Positions 11,914 through 23,293 of a stretch of DNA of 64,000 nucleotides are shown one piece after another. Origin of the DNA: Rhodamnia argentea (lineage: Eukaryota > Streptophyta > Magnoliopsida > Myrtales > Myrtaceae); NCBI RefSeq assembly GCF_020921035.1, contig NC_063160.1, positions 21,735,595 through 21,799,594 of the forward strand. Direction: 5' to 3'. Position 1 is the stretch's first letter. Each line of letters begins with the position of its first letter. Under the pieces are notes generated by a model. The model ran no database searches. It was not told the DNA's origin and was given only the letters and a program-made list of their open reading frames with translations. The position numbers were made by a program, and so were the translations under genes.

Positions 11914-13803
11914 GACACTGTCTGACTGGAGACTAATGTCTCGTGCTGATGGTAGTGGGGTTCCACTTCAGACAGCAACATAAAGCATATATAGGTAAGA
12001 GGGACAAAGATGATTCACCAGTAAATTAAGCAAGATATGATGCCCAAGAAATGAATTGCATGCAAAGACAAACAATGAGTGAATACCAATATGATTAGGC
12101 AAGCCATTAACTACAAAAAAAAAACACAACTTGAAGCGATAAGGTATGATGGATCCAATTACGTGTGCGCGTGCGTCAGTCCGATTATGGGATAAGCTAT
12201 TTTAGTGCATCAAGTGGACAGCTCTCACAACAAGCCCGACCAAGCCAAGGGTCTCCTCCAAAGATGCGGCATCATGAAAGCAAAAGAGGTCCTTGCCTTC
12301 CAAGTGCAAGCATTCGAGAGGAACTTCTCCAAAAGCTTTCTGCAGCCCCATTGGCCTTCCCTACTTGCAGAAGCCAAAGTAAATTCAGCTTGGACTTTGC
12401 ACCTTACTCGAGCAGCAAAGCGACATTCAAAGAACAAAAGAGAGCGAATTCGGAGGTATTGGTCTTCTTCTATTTACGAGCGCATGTGCGTTCCTCGTGT
12501 GGTTTCGGAATTTGTACGTTCCAAGTATTGTTTTCATATATTTTGCCTTGCTTTTCATTTAGCGTTCTCATGTAATGGGTGGCGTTCTTGTCCAGATGAA
12601 GTGTGTCGTTCTTTGTTATTCGACATTAACTTTATATATTTCGGGATGATCACACAAGTTGCTCATGAACTTTAGTTCAATGTGCAACGTTGTCTCCGAG
12701 TTTTTAATTTATTTATTGTGATCCATGAACGTTAGTTTATTGTGCAATGTCGTCCACGTACTTTTAATTATTTATTGTGATCTATGAGCTTTTGGTAAAT
12801 GCTCAATCTAGTCTCTCAACTATGTGAAGACATCCAGTATCGTTTTTTCATTATTTCAAGTTAACAAAATTTATCGTTTTGGCTTTCAATTCGGCAAGAT
12901 TGGACGGCATATGAAAAAATAATGTTAAACGTAAGATATTTAACTGAAGTCATGATATAATAACACACGTCATCAAGTTACATGGATAGTCATCTTGCCA
13001 AATTGAAAAAAAAAATTAGACTGATTAAAAGTGTTATTATACTTTAATTTGAGTTGAATACCATATGTGGATAATCCACATGTAACTTTTCTTTTGTTCG
13101 CCATTTAAAAGTATCATATCGGAAGTCAAATCATCAAGTTCCGTTAATTTGAATTAACATAAGGATAATATTGAATATTTTCATATAATTCTGGGACTAA
13201 ATGAAGATATACCAAAAGTTCCGGAACCATATCAAACACGTATCAAAACTTAACGGATGATATTGCACGTTGAACTAAAATTCAGGTACCATTAATATTA
13301 TTATCCCTATGTTTTAAGCATAACCTTTTAGCTCTTTGTCTTATAGTTGTTTCGGCTTTATGGCGTCAATTTTCGCCTAGACACCACGTGGCATTCATTT
13401 ATTGAGCTTAAAATTACAATTATTTCCTTTCGTTTGCGAATGGAAAAGACAAACATGACCTGAGTATCTTTCTCCTTAAGAATGCAATAAAGAAACAAGA
13501 AATATGATAATTGTCCGGCAAACCCGGTACTCGTTTTAAGTGCTCAATAAGATGCTCAACATATATATCTCCAAAGAAGCAGATTCAATCACTCCCATAC
13601 GAGGACAAGATTCTGCTGCAGTCAAAGTGACATTGAAGCTCATGCATTCATCATGTAACCTGAAAATGCTACAGCAAATTAATGGGAAGAAGACACAAAC
13701 AGTCCCTTATTTTCCCTCTACATGAGAAGAAGAGGAACGAGGAAAATTTGAAAACACCATGTAACCTGAAAATGCAACAGCAACATATGGGGGGGACCAA
13801 GGT
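11914..13803. other. alpha2-beta2 intergenic region
   Basis: Counterpart of 1784-3677, offset by about 10.13 kb and nearly identical. No coding exon was recognised. It contains the block 2 copy of the MITE-like element. Confidence 0.6.
12644..13306. mobile_element. MITE-like inverted-repeat element, block 2 copy
   Basis: Same insertion as at 2515-3153. This copy keeps the longest right arm: TTGCACGTTGAACTAAAATT near 13,263-13,282 is the inverse of the left-arm unit CTTTAGTTCAATGTGCAACG near 12,671-12,690, so the inverted-repeat structure is clearest here. It is non-coding. Confidence 0.6.
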
Positions 13804-15694
13804 CTATATACGAGGATTTGTTAGCTTCCAGCAATCGTAGCTCGCTAATCTCAGTCGCTGCCTGGCCGCTAACTCAGCCAGTACAGTATTCCTCGAGAAG
13901 TTCAATACCTTGCCATTGCTTTGTTGGATGGATCGCACCATATAAGCTGTACTTACCAGCTCAAATGCTCTCCATCTTCTCTCTTTGGCATAATTCCGCA
14001 AACCCATCTCAATCCTCTTGAGCTCATCCTCCTCTTCTATACCCTTTCCTTCAATTCTCACGGCTTGCCTATCTCTCAAGTTTTCGCCCAGGCATCTTGT
14101 TAAGACGACGCCATCTTCTAGGGCCGCGCAGCCTCCTTGGGCAATATCTGGTGTCATGGGGTGCAATGCATCTCCAGCTACACAAACATTGCTTTTGCAT
14201 ATGTTCCCCCATAAAATCTCCCACGGTTGTCTTAATCTCGGTCGAGATAACATCATGTTGTCCAGTTCCGTGTCATCTATAACAGCTTTTATGTTGTCTG
14301 CGACGTTTCCGAGCTTGCTTAGCACAAATTGCTTCATCTTAGCCGGATTACCTATAATCTCTTCATCTACATCAAGGAAAATGGCACAAGTGCTTGAACA
14401 AAATATGCATAACCAAAAGGATTTAATATATGTCGAGGCCGGTTCGTATCAGAGAAAACAAAGGATGAAGATTTGAGATAAGAATTGCATATTTGAAACT
14501 CACCCTGGCTGGAAGGAGAAGAACCGAAGAACCAGTATATTGTCTTATCATTGCAAGGACTGACACCATATGTGACTCCACCACCCCACGAACAGGTAAA
14601 ACTTGGGCTCAAGACCATGACCATTTTCCTAATAAACACAACCTCTGATGCCAAATCGGCCAGCAAAAGCAAGCTTGAAGCCTAACGATTTGGCCACTGC
14701 GGAGTTCACTCCATCACACCCAATCAACAACTAGCATGAACAAACAGAGTAAAAGCATAAAGATCAGTTAAAACCATAATACAACCTCAAGTTTCGAAAC
14801 CCAAGAGAAGTTTTCAGTAGAGAAAAGTTGCTCCTCTCGAGCATTAATTCTAACTGTCATACTAAGCAAATTTTACTAATCAATGGCAGGTTACAATGTG
14901 GTACCTTTGCCTTGAGAACAGAACATCAGAAAGATGAATAAGCTTGAGGTAACCTGATTCCTCGATCGAAACCACCTTGGAAGAAAATCTAATAGTGCCA
15001 CTTGGAAGTTCTTTCTCAAGAGTCCCCAACAAGATCTTCCTCTGCACACCACGAAATTCGTGGTCTCTCCTGCAATACACAGAGAGCAGATTTCATAAGG
15101 AAATAGAGTATGTTCTTCTTTTCAGAAAAGATACAAGGAGAACATCCGGTAAATTGACTAGCCAATTTTGAATATAAGCGACTTAACTGCGGTCCCACGG
15201 CACTCAACGGTATCTCTGCTGTACAAAGTCCAGAAATTGTGGAAGAGGTCATTACCCTGCAACCAAAACCTCTAACATGTCAACTAAAATAACAGGCGCA
15301 GAGATATGAAAAACAAGAACTTTATGGTACCGTTTTCAAATAAACGTCTTCCACATTGCTACAGCTAGAGAAGAGAGTTTATTAGTCACCTGAGAAGTCG
15401 GTTGTGCTGCCGACGGAGCGATTCGCCAACCCCTAGTGCGTCCAAGGCTGTCCAACCGTTCGTCCATATTCCTAACGCAAACCCTGTGGTCCTCAAATGG
15501 TCATGGGACTCCAAAACCAGGCTCCTTATGCCTAGCCTGCAACACACAACATTACCAATAATAGAGACAATTAAGCAAACAAGTAGAGGGTAACTACTCT
15601 CAGTGGCTTCAAGTACAAACCTATAAAGTCCCAAAGCTGTGGCAAGTCCGGATATGCCAGATCCGACAATGACTATGTCCTCAGCTGCTTCCAT
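13804..15694 (-). pseudogene. beta2: FAD monooxygenase pseudogene
   Basis: Exons 15621-15694, 15390-15536, 15188-15256, 14905-15069, 14504-14730 and 13804-14366. Exons 1 and 2 are open ([16 protein letters not shown], then [12 protein letters not shown]). Exon 4 is 165 nt instead of 166: one C is missing near 14,923, so the frame leaves [10 protein letters not shown]. Exon 5 is 227 nt instead of 226: one extra C lies in the CCCC run near 14,584. Exon 6 is fully open, with [13 protein letters not shown] and end SYDCWKLTNPRI. The two frameshifts are about 340 bp apart and different from those of beta1 and beta3. Both are single-base changes, so reads over 14,584 and 14,923 would settle whether they are real. 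Confidence 0.8.
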
Positions 15695-16403
15695 GACAGT
15701 CTAACTGGAGATTGATGTCTCGTGCTTCAAAAGTGTTGGAAGTGCTATCGCAGCGAAAGAGGATCTTGACCTTTGTAATTGAACCGGGAGTTATAGAAAT
15801 TGATAGAGAAATAAAACGAGCACCGATAAAAGGACACGATAAGATTCGATTCGAATGTCGAAACTTGCGTATACGGGGAAAGCTAATAATAATTCACTAA
15901 TAATCAGAGAATTATAGAGTTTAGAGTCACTCACACTTAAGTGTTTCCCAACACCAGATTTTACCCAATAACCATGGTATTTAACTACTCAACTTGACGG
16001 GTTCAACTCTACGCACAAGTCTCTCCGAGCTCTAGACTCTCTTTTGTCTCTTGAGCTCTTTCTGAACTTTGCCACCACCTTCACTTTTATAGGAGGAGAG
16101 AGGAACTTTATGACAAAAGGAAGGTCAAGCATGCGCCCGTAATCTTTGAAAACAATCCGAACCGGCGTCCGGTTTCAATGTCTTGTCCATGTGGATGAGT
16201 GAAGCAAAATGGACGTTGCTCCTGACATGCATCAACGAATGAAGAGAGTAAAAGTCCAAGAGTGCATGCTTCCCCTCATTAACAATTCACAAACACACAC
16301 ATATATATATATAGGGCAACAAAGGATGACGAAAAAATGATGACGTTCGGCGCCCACATACGTGCATGCATTCACGATGAAGAGGAAAAATGGACGTGGA
16401 GAC
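15695..16403. other. Upstream region of beta2
   Basis: Counterpart of 5568-6267. A CA/TA microsatellite near 16,290-16,312 replaces the shorter TA run of block 1. No gene seen. Confidence 0.45.
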
Positions 16404-17224
16404 TGTTAGAGAAATGTGTATATTTAGGAGATTGTGTATATTTCTTTGATTGATTGTGTATTGATTATAATTGACATTTTGCCAAAAATAGCACCGCCAA
16501 ACTCCGTTGCACTCAATACACGCGTCGCTTATATATCTCACTATTACTCGACATGACATTGCTTATGTTGTTCGTGTTGTTAGTCAATGCATGATTGTGC
16601 CTCGTACAACTCACTTTGCTGCGGTTCTTTGAATTCTTCGCTACATTAAGAGTACTTTATTTCATGGCCTTCATTTTTCTACTAAGTCTACATTGGAGTT
16701 GACAGCTTGTTTTGATGTTAATTGAATTGGTGACCCTCAAGATCGTCGCTTTATTATGGGTTATTGTTTCTTTTTGGGCACCTCATTTATCTCATAGCAT
16801 AGCAAGAAGCAGACAACTGTCCCTCCCTCTAGTACATAAGCAGAATATCAAGCTCTTGCTGATACGACATCAGAGTTACTTTGGTTACGATGGCTACTAG
16901 AAGAAATGAGAGTATGTCAACACAATGGAATAGTCATTCATTGCGGCAGCACATAATGATGCCTTCCACACGAATCAAGCACAATGAAATAGACTGTTAC
17001 TTCATTCGATGTCATGTTCTTCGTGGCACTATTCGACTTGTTTCCACTTCATCCCATCCACCTGGGCATTTTCGGGTTCTTTTCTCCAAACTCAAGTTCA
17101 TATCATATAAATCATCTTGAGTTTGAGGGGGTTATTAGATATATATTTATATATATATATATATATATATAGGACATTTTGTATATTTCTCTAATTGATT
17201 GGGTATTGATTCTGATTGACATTA
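16404..17224 (+). mobile_element. Ty1/copia remnant, block 2 copy
   Basis: Same insertion as 6268-7625, entered through the same GAGAC flank, but in a shorter form that it shares with the block 3 copy at 30,453-31,254. It keeps part of each LTR and the RNase H-like piece, and is broken. A TA microsatellite has grown at about 17,142-17,171 in the right part. Confidence 0.75.
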
Positions 17225-18357
17225 CATGCCATAAACCCACGTGCAGAAGAGTTAGGTGCAGCCAAAGGAGTAGTGCAATTTCTTTGGTCTTGTCATGCGG
17301 CGCATTTAACTCCTCACGTATTCGATAAATAACAGGTTAGATTTCGTATACATGTTCAAACTCGAGACATAATTTAACATAAAAATGTATCTGCGGCTGG
17401 GGTTTCAAATGGTAGTGTGGTTCCACTCTGGCCAGAAACATAAAGCATACAAAGGTAAGAGGGACGAAGACAATTTATTGGGGGTGACCAGTATTGTATT
17501 GAGCAGAAAAGTGACATTCAAAAGAACAAACGAGATCGAGTCCTCCTTACAGTTCCGACAAATTAAACACAACATCTTAGTCTGATCTTTTTTTTTGCTC
17601 AGTTCTAAGCGTGAAAATATTTAATTGAAGAGATAAATGAAATTGAAAAGACTAGAACTCAAGACCTCGTGTTGTTGAAATACATGTTTGAGTTGTGTTA
17701 AAAAAGTTCCACATCGACGAATTGGTATGGTATAGAGCAATTAATATATCTTCCTTAACTCATAACTCATTGACTTAAGCTTTTGATTGAAGATAAGTTC
17801 AACCGAATATGTTAACAGGCTCGAACATGAACTTTCTCTTAGCGATCTTCACTATGTGGATGTAGTCGAAAGCCTATGCATCAGAGAATGAAACAACCCC
17901 CATGCTTTCGATTTAGCAGTCTCAACAATTTCACCACCTGCCTCATTTGCAAACCCTCGAATATATTTTTACAAGATGTTGTTCCAGAGGATTCACAAGA
18001 CAAAGTGAAGAAACTGTTCCCTTCCTTTGAGGACACAATTAAATTTTACTCGATCATTCTCTTCACGTGAAAAGCGATGTTCTACAGTAAAGAAATGCAT
18101 GTCGCCTAAATGAAGACAACGATGGCACGTTGTCATTCCTTCAAATCCCAGAAACCGTACATAAAAGTGCCCTTATTAGTCCCTCGATTCACAAGATCTT
18201 TTGCTGTAAGCTCCAATTACATGGGATGTCTCCACATAGACAGGAAACCCCTTCTCTGATACTTGAGATGCGAAGCAAACCAATCACAACTTAACCATCT
18301 ACCCTTACATATAAATGCCCGCACACAACACGTTGATAAGTAAACAAACAGGGTGAG
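17225..18357. other. Copia-gamma2 intergenic region
   Basis: Non-coding 3' flank of gamma2, near-identical to the block 1 and block 3 counterparts. No exon or RNA gene was recognised. Confidence 0.5.
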
Positions 18358-20782
18358 TCAAGAAGCGCTCAGCTTCCCGCAATCGAAACTCGCTATCTTC
18401 AGCAGCTGCCCGGCCAAGAAGGCAGCCAGTACTCTGTCCCTCAAGAAGTTCAATACCTTGCCATTGCTCTGTTGGATGTATCCCACCATGTAAGCTGTGC
18501 TTATTAGCCCAAATGCTCTCCATCTTCTCTCTTTGGCATAACTCTGCAAGCCCATCTCAATCCTCCTGTGCTCTTCTTCACTGCTCATGCCTTGCCTGTC
18601 CCTCAAGGCTTCGCCTAGGCATCTCGCTAGAACGACGCCATCTTCTAGAGCCGAACAGCCTCCCTGGCCGACATCTGGGGTCATGGGGTGGAATGCATCT
18701 CCGGCTACACAGACATTGGTTTTGCTTATGTTTCCCCACAGTATCTCCCATGGGGGTCGAAGTCTCTGTGGTGACAGTATAATGTTATCCAGTTCTGTTT
18801 TCTCAATAACAGCTCTCACATTGTCCGGTACTTTTCCAAGCTTGCCCAGCACGAATTGCTTCATCTTGGCCGGACTCTCTTCCATCTCTTCATCTGGATT
18901 GGGCAAAGTGACATTGTTTGCTTGTAGATAATATGAAAGGCGGAGTAAGAGAATCTAAAAGTTGCCAAAAGCCAACTCATATCGAATAAAGTACAGAAAC
19001 TCACTCTTGCTGGAAGAAGAAAAAGTGAAGAACCAATAGATAGACTTGTTATCGCAAGGGACGACACCAGATCTAACTCCTTTACCAAAGTACTGGAAGA
19101 ATTTAGGCTCGAAACTGTGACCGTGCTTGTAATATGCGCAGCCCCTGATGGAAGATCGGCCAACAAAAGCAGGCTTCTTGAAGCCCAGCCATTTTGCCAC
19201 TGCTGAGTTCACTCCATCACACCCAATTAAGACCTAGCATTTTGACATAGAGCATAAGCATAAAGATAAGTTCAACCATAGATATCTTGTTCAGACAAGC
19301 AGGTAAATTTTGCATACACAAAGGGGCTTCTATCGAGCATAAAGTATCTCTCCAGCACTCTAAGCCAGTTTTCCTCATTGATGGTTATTATGTGATGCAA
19401 TACCTTCGCCTTGAGAAGTGACCCATCAGAAAGATGGACCAGCTTAAGGTAGCCTGATTCCTCGATCGACACAACCTTAGACGAATACCTTATAGTGCCG
19501 CTCGGAAGTTCATTCGCAAGAGTTTCCAACAAGGTTCTCCTCTGCAAGCAACGGATTTCATGGCCTCGTCTGCAATAGACGCACGAAGTTAAACTGGTAT
19601 GTCATGCATAAGAAAGGAAATTAGGAATCCATTGAAGTTTGCACAAGAAATGAGAGGAATGGATCTGGTTTATTTGAAAGGCTAATTTCGCATGCAATTT
19701 TAAGCCCCGTAAATTTTCACGAATTTAAATGACTTAACTGTGTCTCTGTGGCATCAAATTGTCTCTCAGCTGTAGAAAGTCCAGAAATTGTGGAAGTGGC
19801 CTGCAACCTGAAGCAGAACCTCTCAGATATCAATTCAAATCAGGCACAAAGCCATTACAACAAGAACTAGCTTTTGAATTAACATCATGGCAAATATCTT
19901 TTTCCATCCGGAGTTGATGGATCTATGTTGCATATCAGATGTCATGCAAAGGTGCTCCCTCAAAATCAGGATGTGTCTAATCGCTCTCCTATTGCATTCC
20001 TTCTTGAAAACCCCAACAAATGGCGAACTCTCTAGATGAAAACATCACCGTCCACGGACACTTGTACTTCTGGGAACACAACACTTGGAAATCATTCTCG
20101 ACGATAACAAGCTCAAATTCTAACGGACAATCAGTATAAACCAATCCATGATCATGTGAGAATGTTTCTCCATGATCATTCCAAATTAGAATGACTTGTC
20201 CGTGCTTACCCTCGATGAAATTGGAATTATCAAAACAATAGGTGGTCAAGTAAACCGGTAGGCCAAGCCAATCACTAGAAAAGCTCATGTCTTTATTTGT
20301 GGGCTGAATTTTGTGTAGCACTATACATTCAAATTGCAATTGGAATGATCGAATCACAGTAGTCCTAAGAATTAGCCACAGCAAATGGAGGAGGATTTTC
20401 ATCAGTTACCCAAAAAGTTGGCTGTGCTGTGGGCGGAGCGGTTCGCCGATCCCGACCGCGTCCAAGGCCCGCCAAGCGTTCGTCCATGTTGTAAAGGCGA
20501 ACCCTGTGGTTCTCAACCCATGGGACGACTCCAGAACCAAGCTTCTAATGCCAAGCCTGCAACACACAAAATATTATCCGCACCCACTCGAAAATCAGAG
20601 ACATACGAACAAACATAAGGCGGGTGAGATTGAGAACAGAGCAGGACAAGAAAATTTCAGAGAACAACTCATTTCAAGTTGTAGCTGCTCCAATTCCAGT
20701 ACAATCACCTGTGAAGTCCTAAGGCCGTAGTGAGGCCTGCTATGCCCGCACCAACAATCACTATGTCTTCAACTGCTTCCAT
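18358..20782 (-). CDS. gamma2: FAD-dependent monooxygenase (MO1-like), intact coding sequence, disrupted promoter
   Basis: Exons 20709-20782, 20410-20556, 19739-19807, 19404-19569, 19005-19233 and 18358-18893 sum to 1,221 nt (406 aa). All splice borders are GT-AG and identical in phase to gamma1. The GAGIAG, IGCDG and VAGDAFHP signatures are complete. It differs from gamma1 and gamma3 at scattered residues only, for example a Lys in YYKHGHSFE and VVPCDNK in exon 5. A 2.4-kb solo LTR sits 115 bp upstream of the ATG, between the TATA box and the TGACG-type element, so expression may differ from its sisters although the protein should be functional. Confidence 0.9.
19989..20402 (-). other. Unrecognised reading frame inside gamma2 intron 2
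   Basis: The longest form of the intron 2 frame: 137 codons on the gene's strand, inside the intron 19,808-20,409. It includes [20 protein letters not shown] and ends [10 protein letters not shown]. It has no clear signal peptide or membrane helix apart from a hydrophobic start. I do not recognise it. Confidence 0.3.
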
Positions 20783-20834
20783 GAAACAACAGCTTGATCT
20801 CTGTCTCTCTGTCTCTGTCTCTCGGGTGAGGCCT

Positions 20835-20896
20835 CTTATAAAGAAAGATAAGAGAGGCAAAGGCGACGAAGACAAACTGTAGAAAGATGATGTCTG
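20835..20896 (-). promoter_or_regulatory. gamma2 TATA box, cut off from upstream element
   Basis: The TTTATAAG box lies at about 20,835-20,842 as in gamma1 and gamma3. About 55 bp upstream of it the homologous promoter is interrupted at 20,896 by the solo LTR. Confidence 0.5.
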
Positions 20897-23293
20897 TGTG
20901 ACGCCCTCAAAATTAGACCCTCTGTACGAAGACCGAGTTCAATAAAAAGAATTTTTATTGAATTCCAGTTGGTGTAAATTTCGGATCGCAATGGCGTAAG
21001 TGACAAATTTTTGAACGATTCCGAAATATCATTCGATTTGCATTAGGTTCTAAAAATCGTAGTTGTCGCACTTTAGGATTTTTAATCCTCACGCCTAAGC
21101 TTAGTCCAGACCGAGCCTAGCCAGCAAAAACCAATTCTATTATCAATCAGTTGAGTCAAAAATTCATTTAGTCCTGATTTATCAATTGACCCTTTTACCC
21201 CTCAATAACACACAAGAAGACAATTTTTTTAATATCCCACGTAGTGGGCTCCACTTGTCTCCCTCACCTCTCTAATCTCCCACCAACCCATCCCATCACC
21301 TTTCCCCCCTTCTTTCACGTCATTTCAGTGAGTTAAACCTCTAAATCCCGACTAGGGTGTTAATTGCGTTCAGTAATAGTTAATTAGCGTAGTTAGCAAC
21401 GTATGGTGTTTAGGTAGATTAATTGTGGTTGGATTAGATAGAAATTCGGTTTAAGATAAATGACCACAATTATTTAAGGTAGTCGAACTAGTTAGATCGT
21501 ATGTGGTTAATTGGTGAGTAGATTGGACTGATTATTTAGACGGTGATTGCTGGTATTTGATCGCAGCGAGCGAGCGATAGGTCAAAGTTGATCATGAGCG
21601 AGCGATAGGTCAGAGTCGAGCGTGCAACTATTAATTGGTTGAAATTGGGTTAATAATTATTGTTGGGATTATTAATTGTGTTTAATTAATACGCGGTGAT
21701 TGAATGTTTGACTAGAGGCTTGATGTTGATTGTTGCTTGTTGCGTGAGCAGTTTTGAGTGTCAGGCATCTTATTTCATATATAAAGCCTTATGGATAATA
21801 TTGTGCATTCATATGACCACATGCGGAATTAAATTGCATATTGTAGCATAAAAATGACCGTGGGACCGAGTGTTCGAGCACGTCCGCATGAGCATTCGGC
21901 TAAAAGTAAAAGGTAAAAATTATTTGGTTGTTGGATGTGCACGAGTGGTAGTGGTACGGGAACCTAACAAGTTCGCACCGTGCCGGTCATGCGGAACCAC
22001 ACTACTTGTCAGAAGCACGTCAATTCGTGCATGTGCCGGTCGTACGGATCGCACGAATTGTCGGATGCCGGTCGCAGCTTGTGACGGGATGAAACTCCTT
22101 TTGGAATGCCTATCTGCTATGCCGTGTCGGTTGCATCGGATACATAGCTTTTAGTCGCCGAGTAAAGGACAATGCCTGCTCCTACCAGTAGACACCGTCA
22201 ATCGTAGTATTGGGGCCACACCGGTCGTGTGCGCCGACCACGCCAGCCGCGTGGGTCACCAATTAATAATTGGACTTTGTGTGGTGTCCTACGCATACAA
22301 ATTGATATGATGTCGTGCCCGTTGATTGTCCGATGTGACTCTTGAGTTGAGTCGAGCATTGCATTGTGCATGGCTGAAAACCGGCAAGTTTGCATGTGGT
22401 TGACCGTTATACGTATGATGCTTTTATGGTTGCATGGTAGGATTTGGGAAAAGTACAACTAGAAGTGCCATAACTTTTGTACGGCGTTTACTTAAGTGTC
22501 ATAACTTTCAAAACGTTCACTTAAGTGCCATAATTTTCAAAAATCGTTCACTTGAGTGCCATAATTTTCAAAAATCGTTCACTTGAGTGCCATGTTGACG
22601 TGGCAGCCGGAAAAAGCGACGTGGTAGCTGAAAAGCTGACGTGGCACGCCGGAAAAGTTATCGTAAACGTCGGAAAGCCGACGTGGCATGTTAGAAAAGT
22701 TACCGTAGCCCTCAAGTGAACGATTTTGCTCCGACGTGGCACTTAAGTCAACGATTTTTGAAAGTTATGGCACTCAAGTGAATGCCGTACACAAGTTATG
22801 GCACTTTAGTGTACTTTTCCCGTAGGATTTTCTGAGCAAATCAACGTTTTAACTGGGCTTAGGCGTTGACTTACTGAAATTCATATCTCATCCCGTCATT
22901 ATTATCCCTTTTTTAGGCCCTTAGTCTTGAAGAGCTGGAAGTGGCATGGACCTTATTGGAGTAGTTTGGAAGTCGTGTTAATCTCGACCTAATACCTCGG
23001 AAAGTGGTAGAAAGTGGCCCGAAGAATGGGCTTGTAGATACTTCGCTTCCCTGGGTTAACAAAGACAATTAAACAAAAGGTGGACTTTGCTAACCTGTCA
23101 TGATTTGATCGTTGCGATTGTCTGTTTTAACTATCCATCCCTGTTGTGCGATTTAATGTTTGGGAGTTGCACGTTCCGCATGCGAAATAAAAGATTAAAA
23201 TAAAAAGGGGTCGATAACGTGCCTGGGACGTTATTCTTTATGACCCGAGGCGATTTGGTAAGGATGTCACGGGCTGAGGATCGGGGTGTGACA
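20897..23293. mobile_element. Solo LTR, probably Ty3/gypsy, in gamma2 promoter
   Basis: A 2,397-bp segment starting TGTGACGCCCTC and ending GGGGTGTGACA (TG...CA ends) interrupts sequence that is continuous at gamma1 and gamma3. It is flanked by a 5-bp target duplication (gtctg/gactg, one mismatch). There is no primer-binding site, coding region or second LTR, so it is a solo LTR left by recombination. The size and TGTGACG start resemble long LTRs of plant Ty3/gypsy (Tekay-like) elements; this family call is an inference. It is absent from blocks 1 and 3, so it is younger than the amplification. A MITE is nested at 22,446-22,821. Confidence 0.8.
22446..22821. mobile_element. MULE-type MITE nested in the solo LTR
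   Basis: 376 bp with inverted ends: GGGAAAAGTACA at the left and its complement TGTACTTTTCCC at the right. Subterminal units (AAGTGCCATAACTT) are repeated in both arms. It is flanked by a perfect 9-bp duplication GTAGGATTT at 22,437-22,445 and 22,822-22,830. Nine-bp duplications are diagnostic of Mutator-like elements. It has no coding capacity. The ends match those of the larger MULE at 48,828-54,819. Confidence 0.88.

Noticed and set aside
21870-22154. 94-codon plus-strand frame in the solo LTR
   Set aside because: It lies within a non-coding LTR and matches no retroelement or host protein that I recognise.
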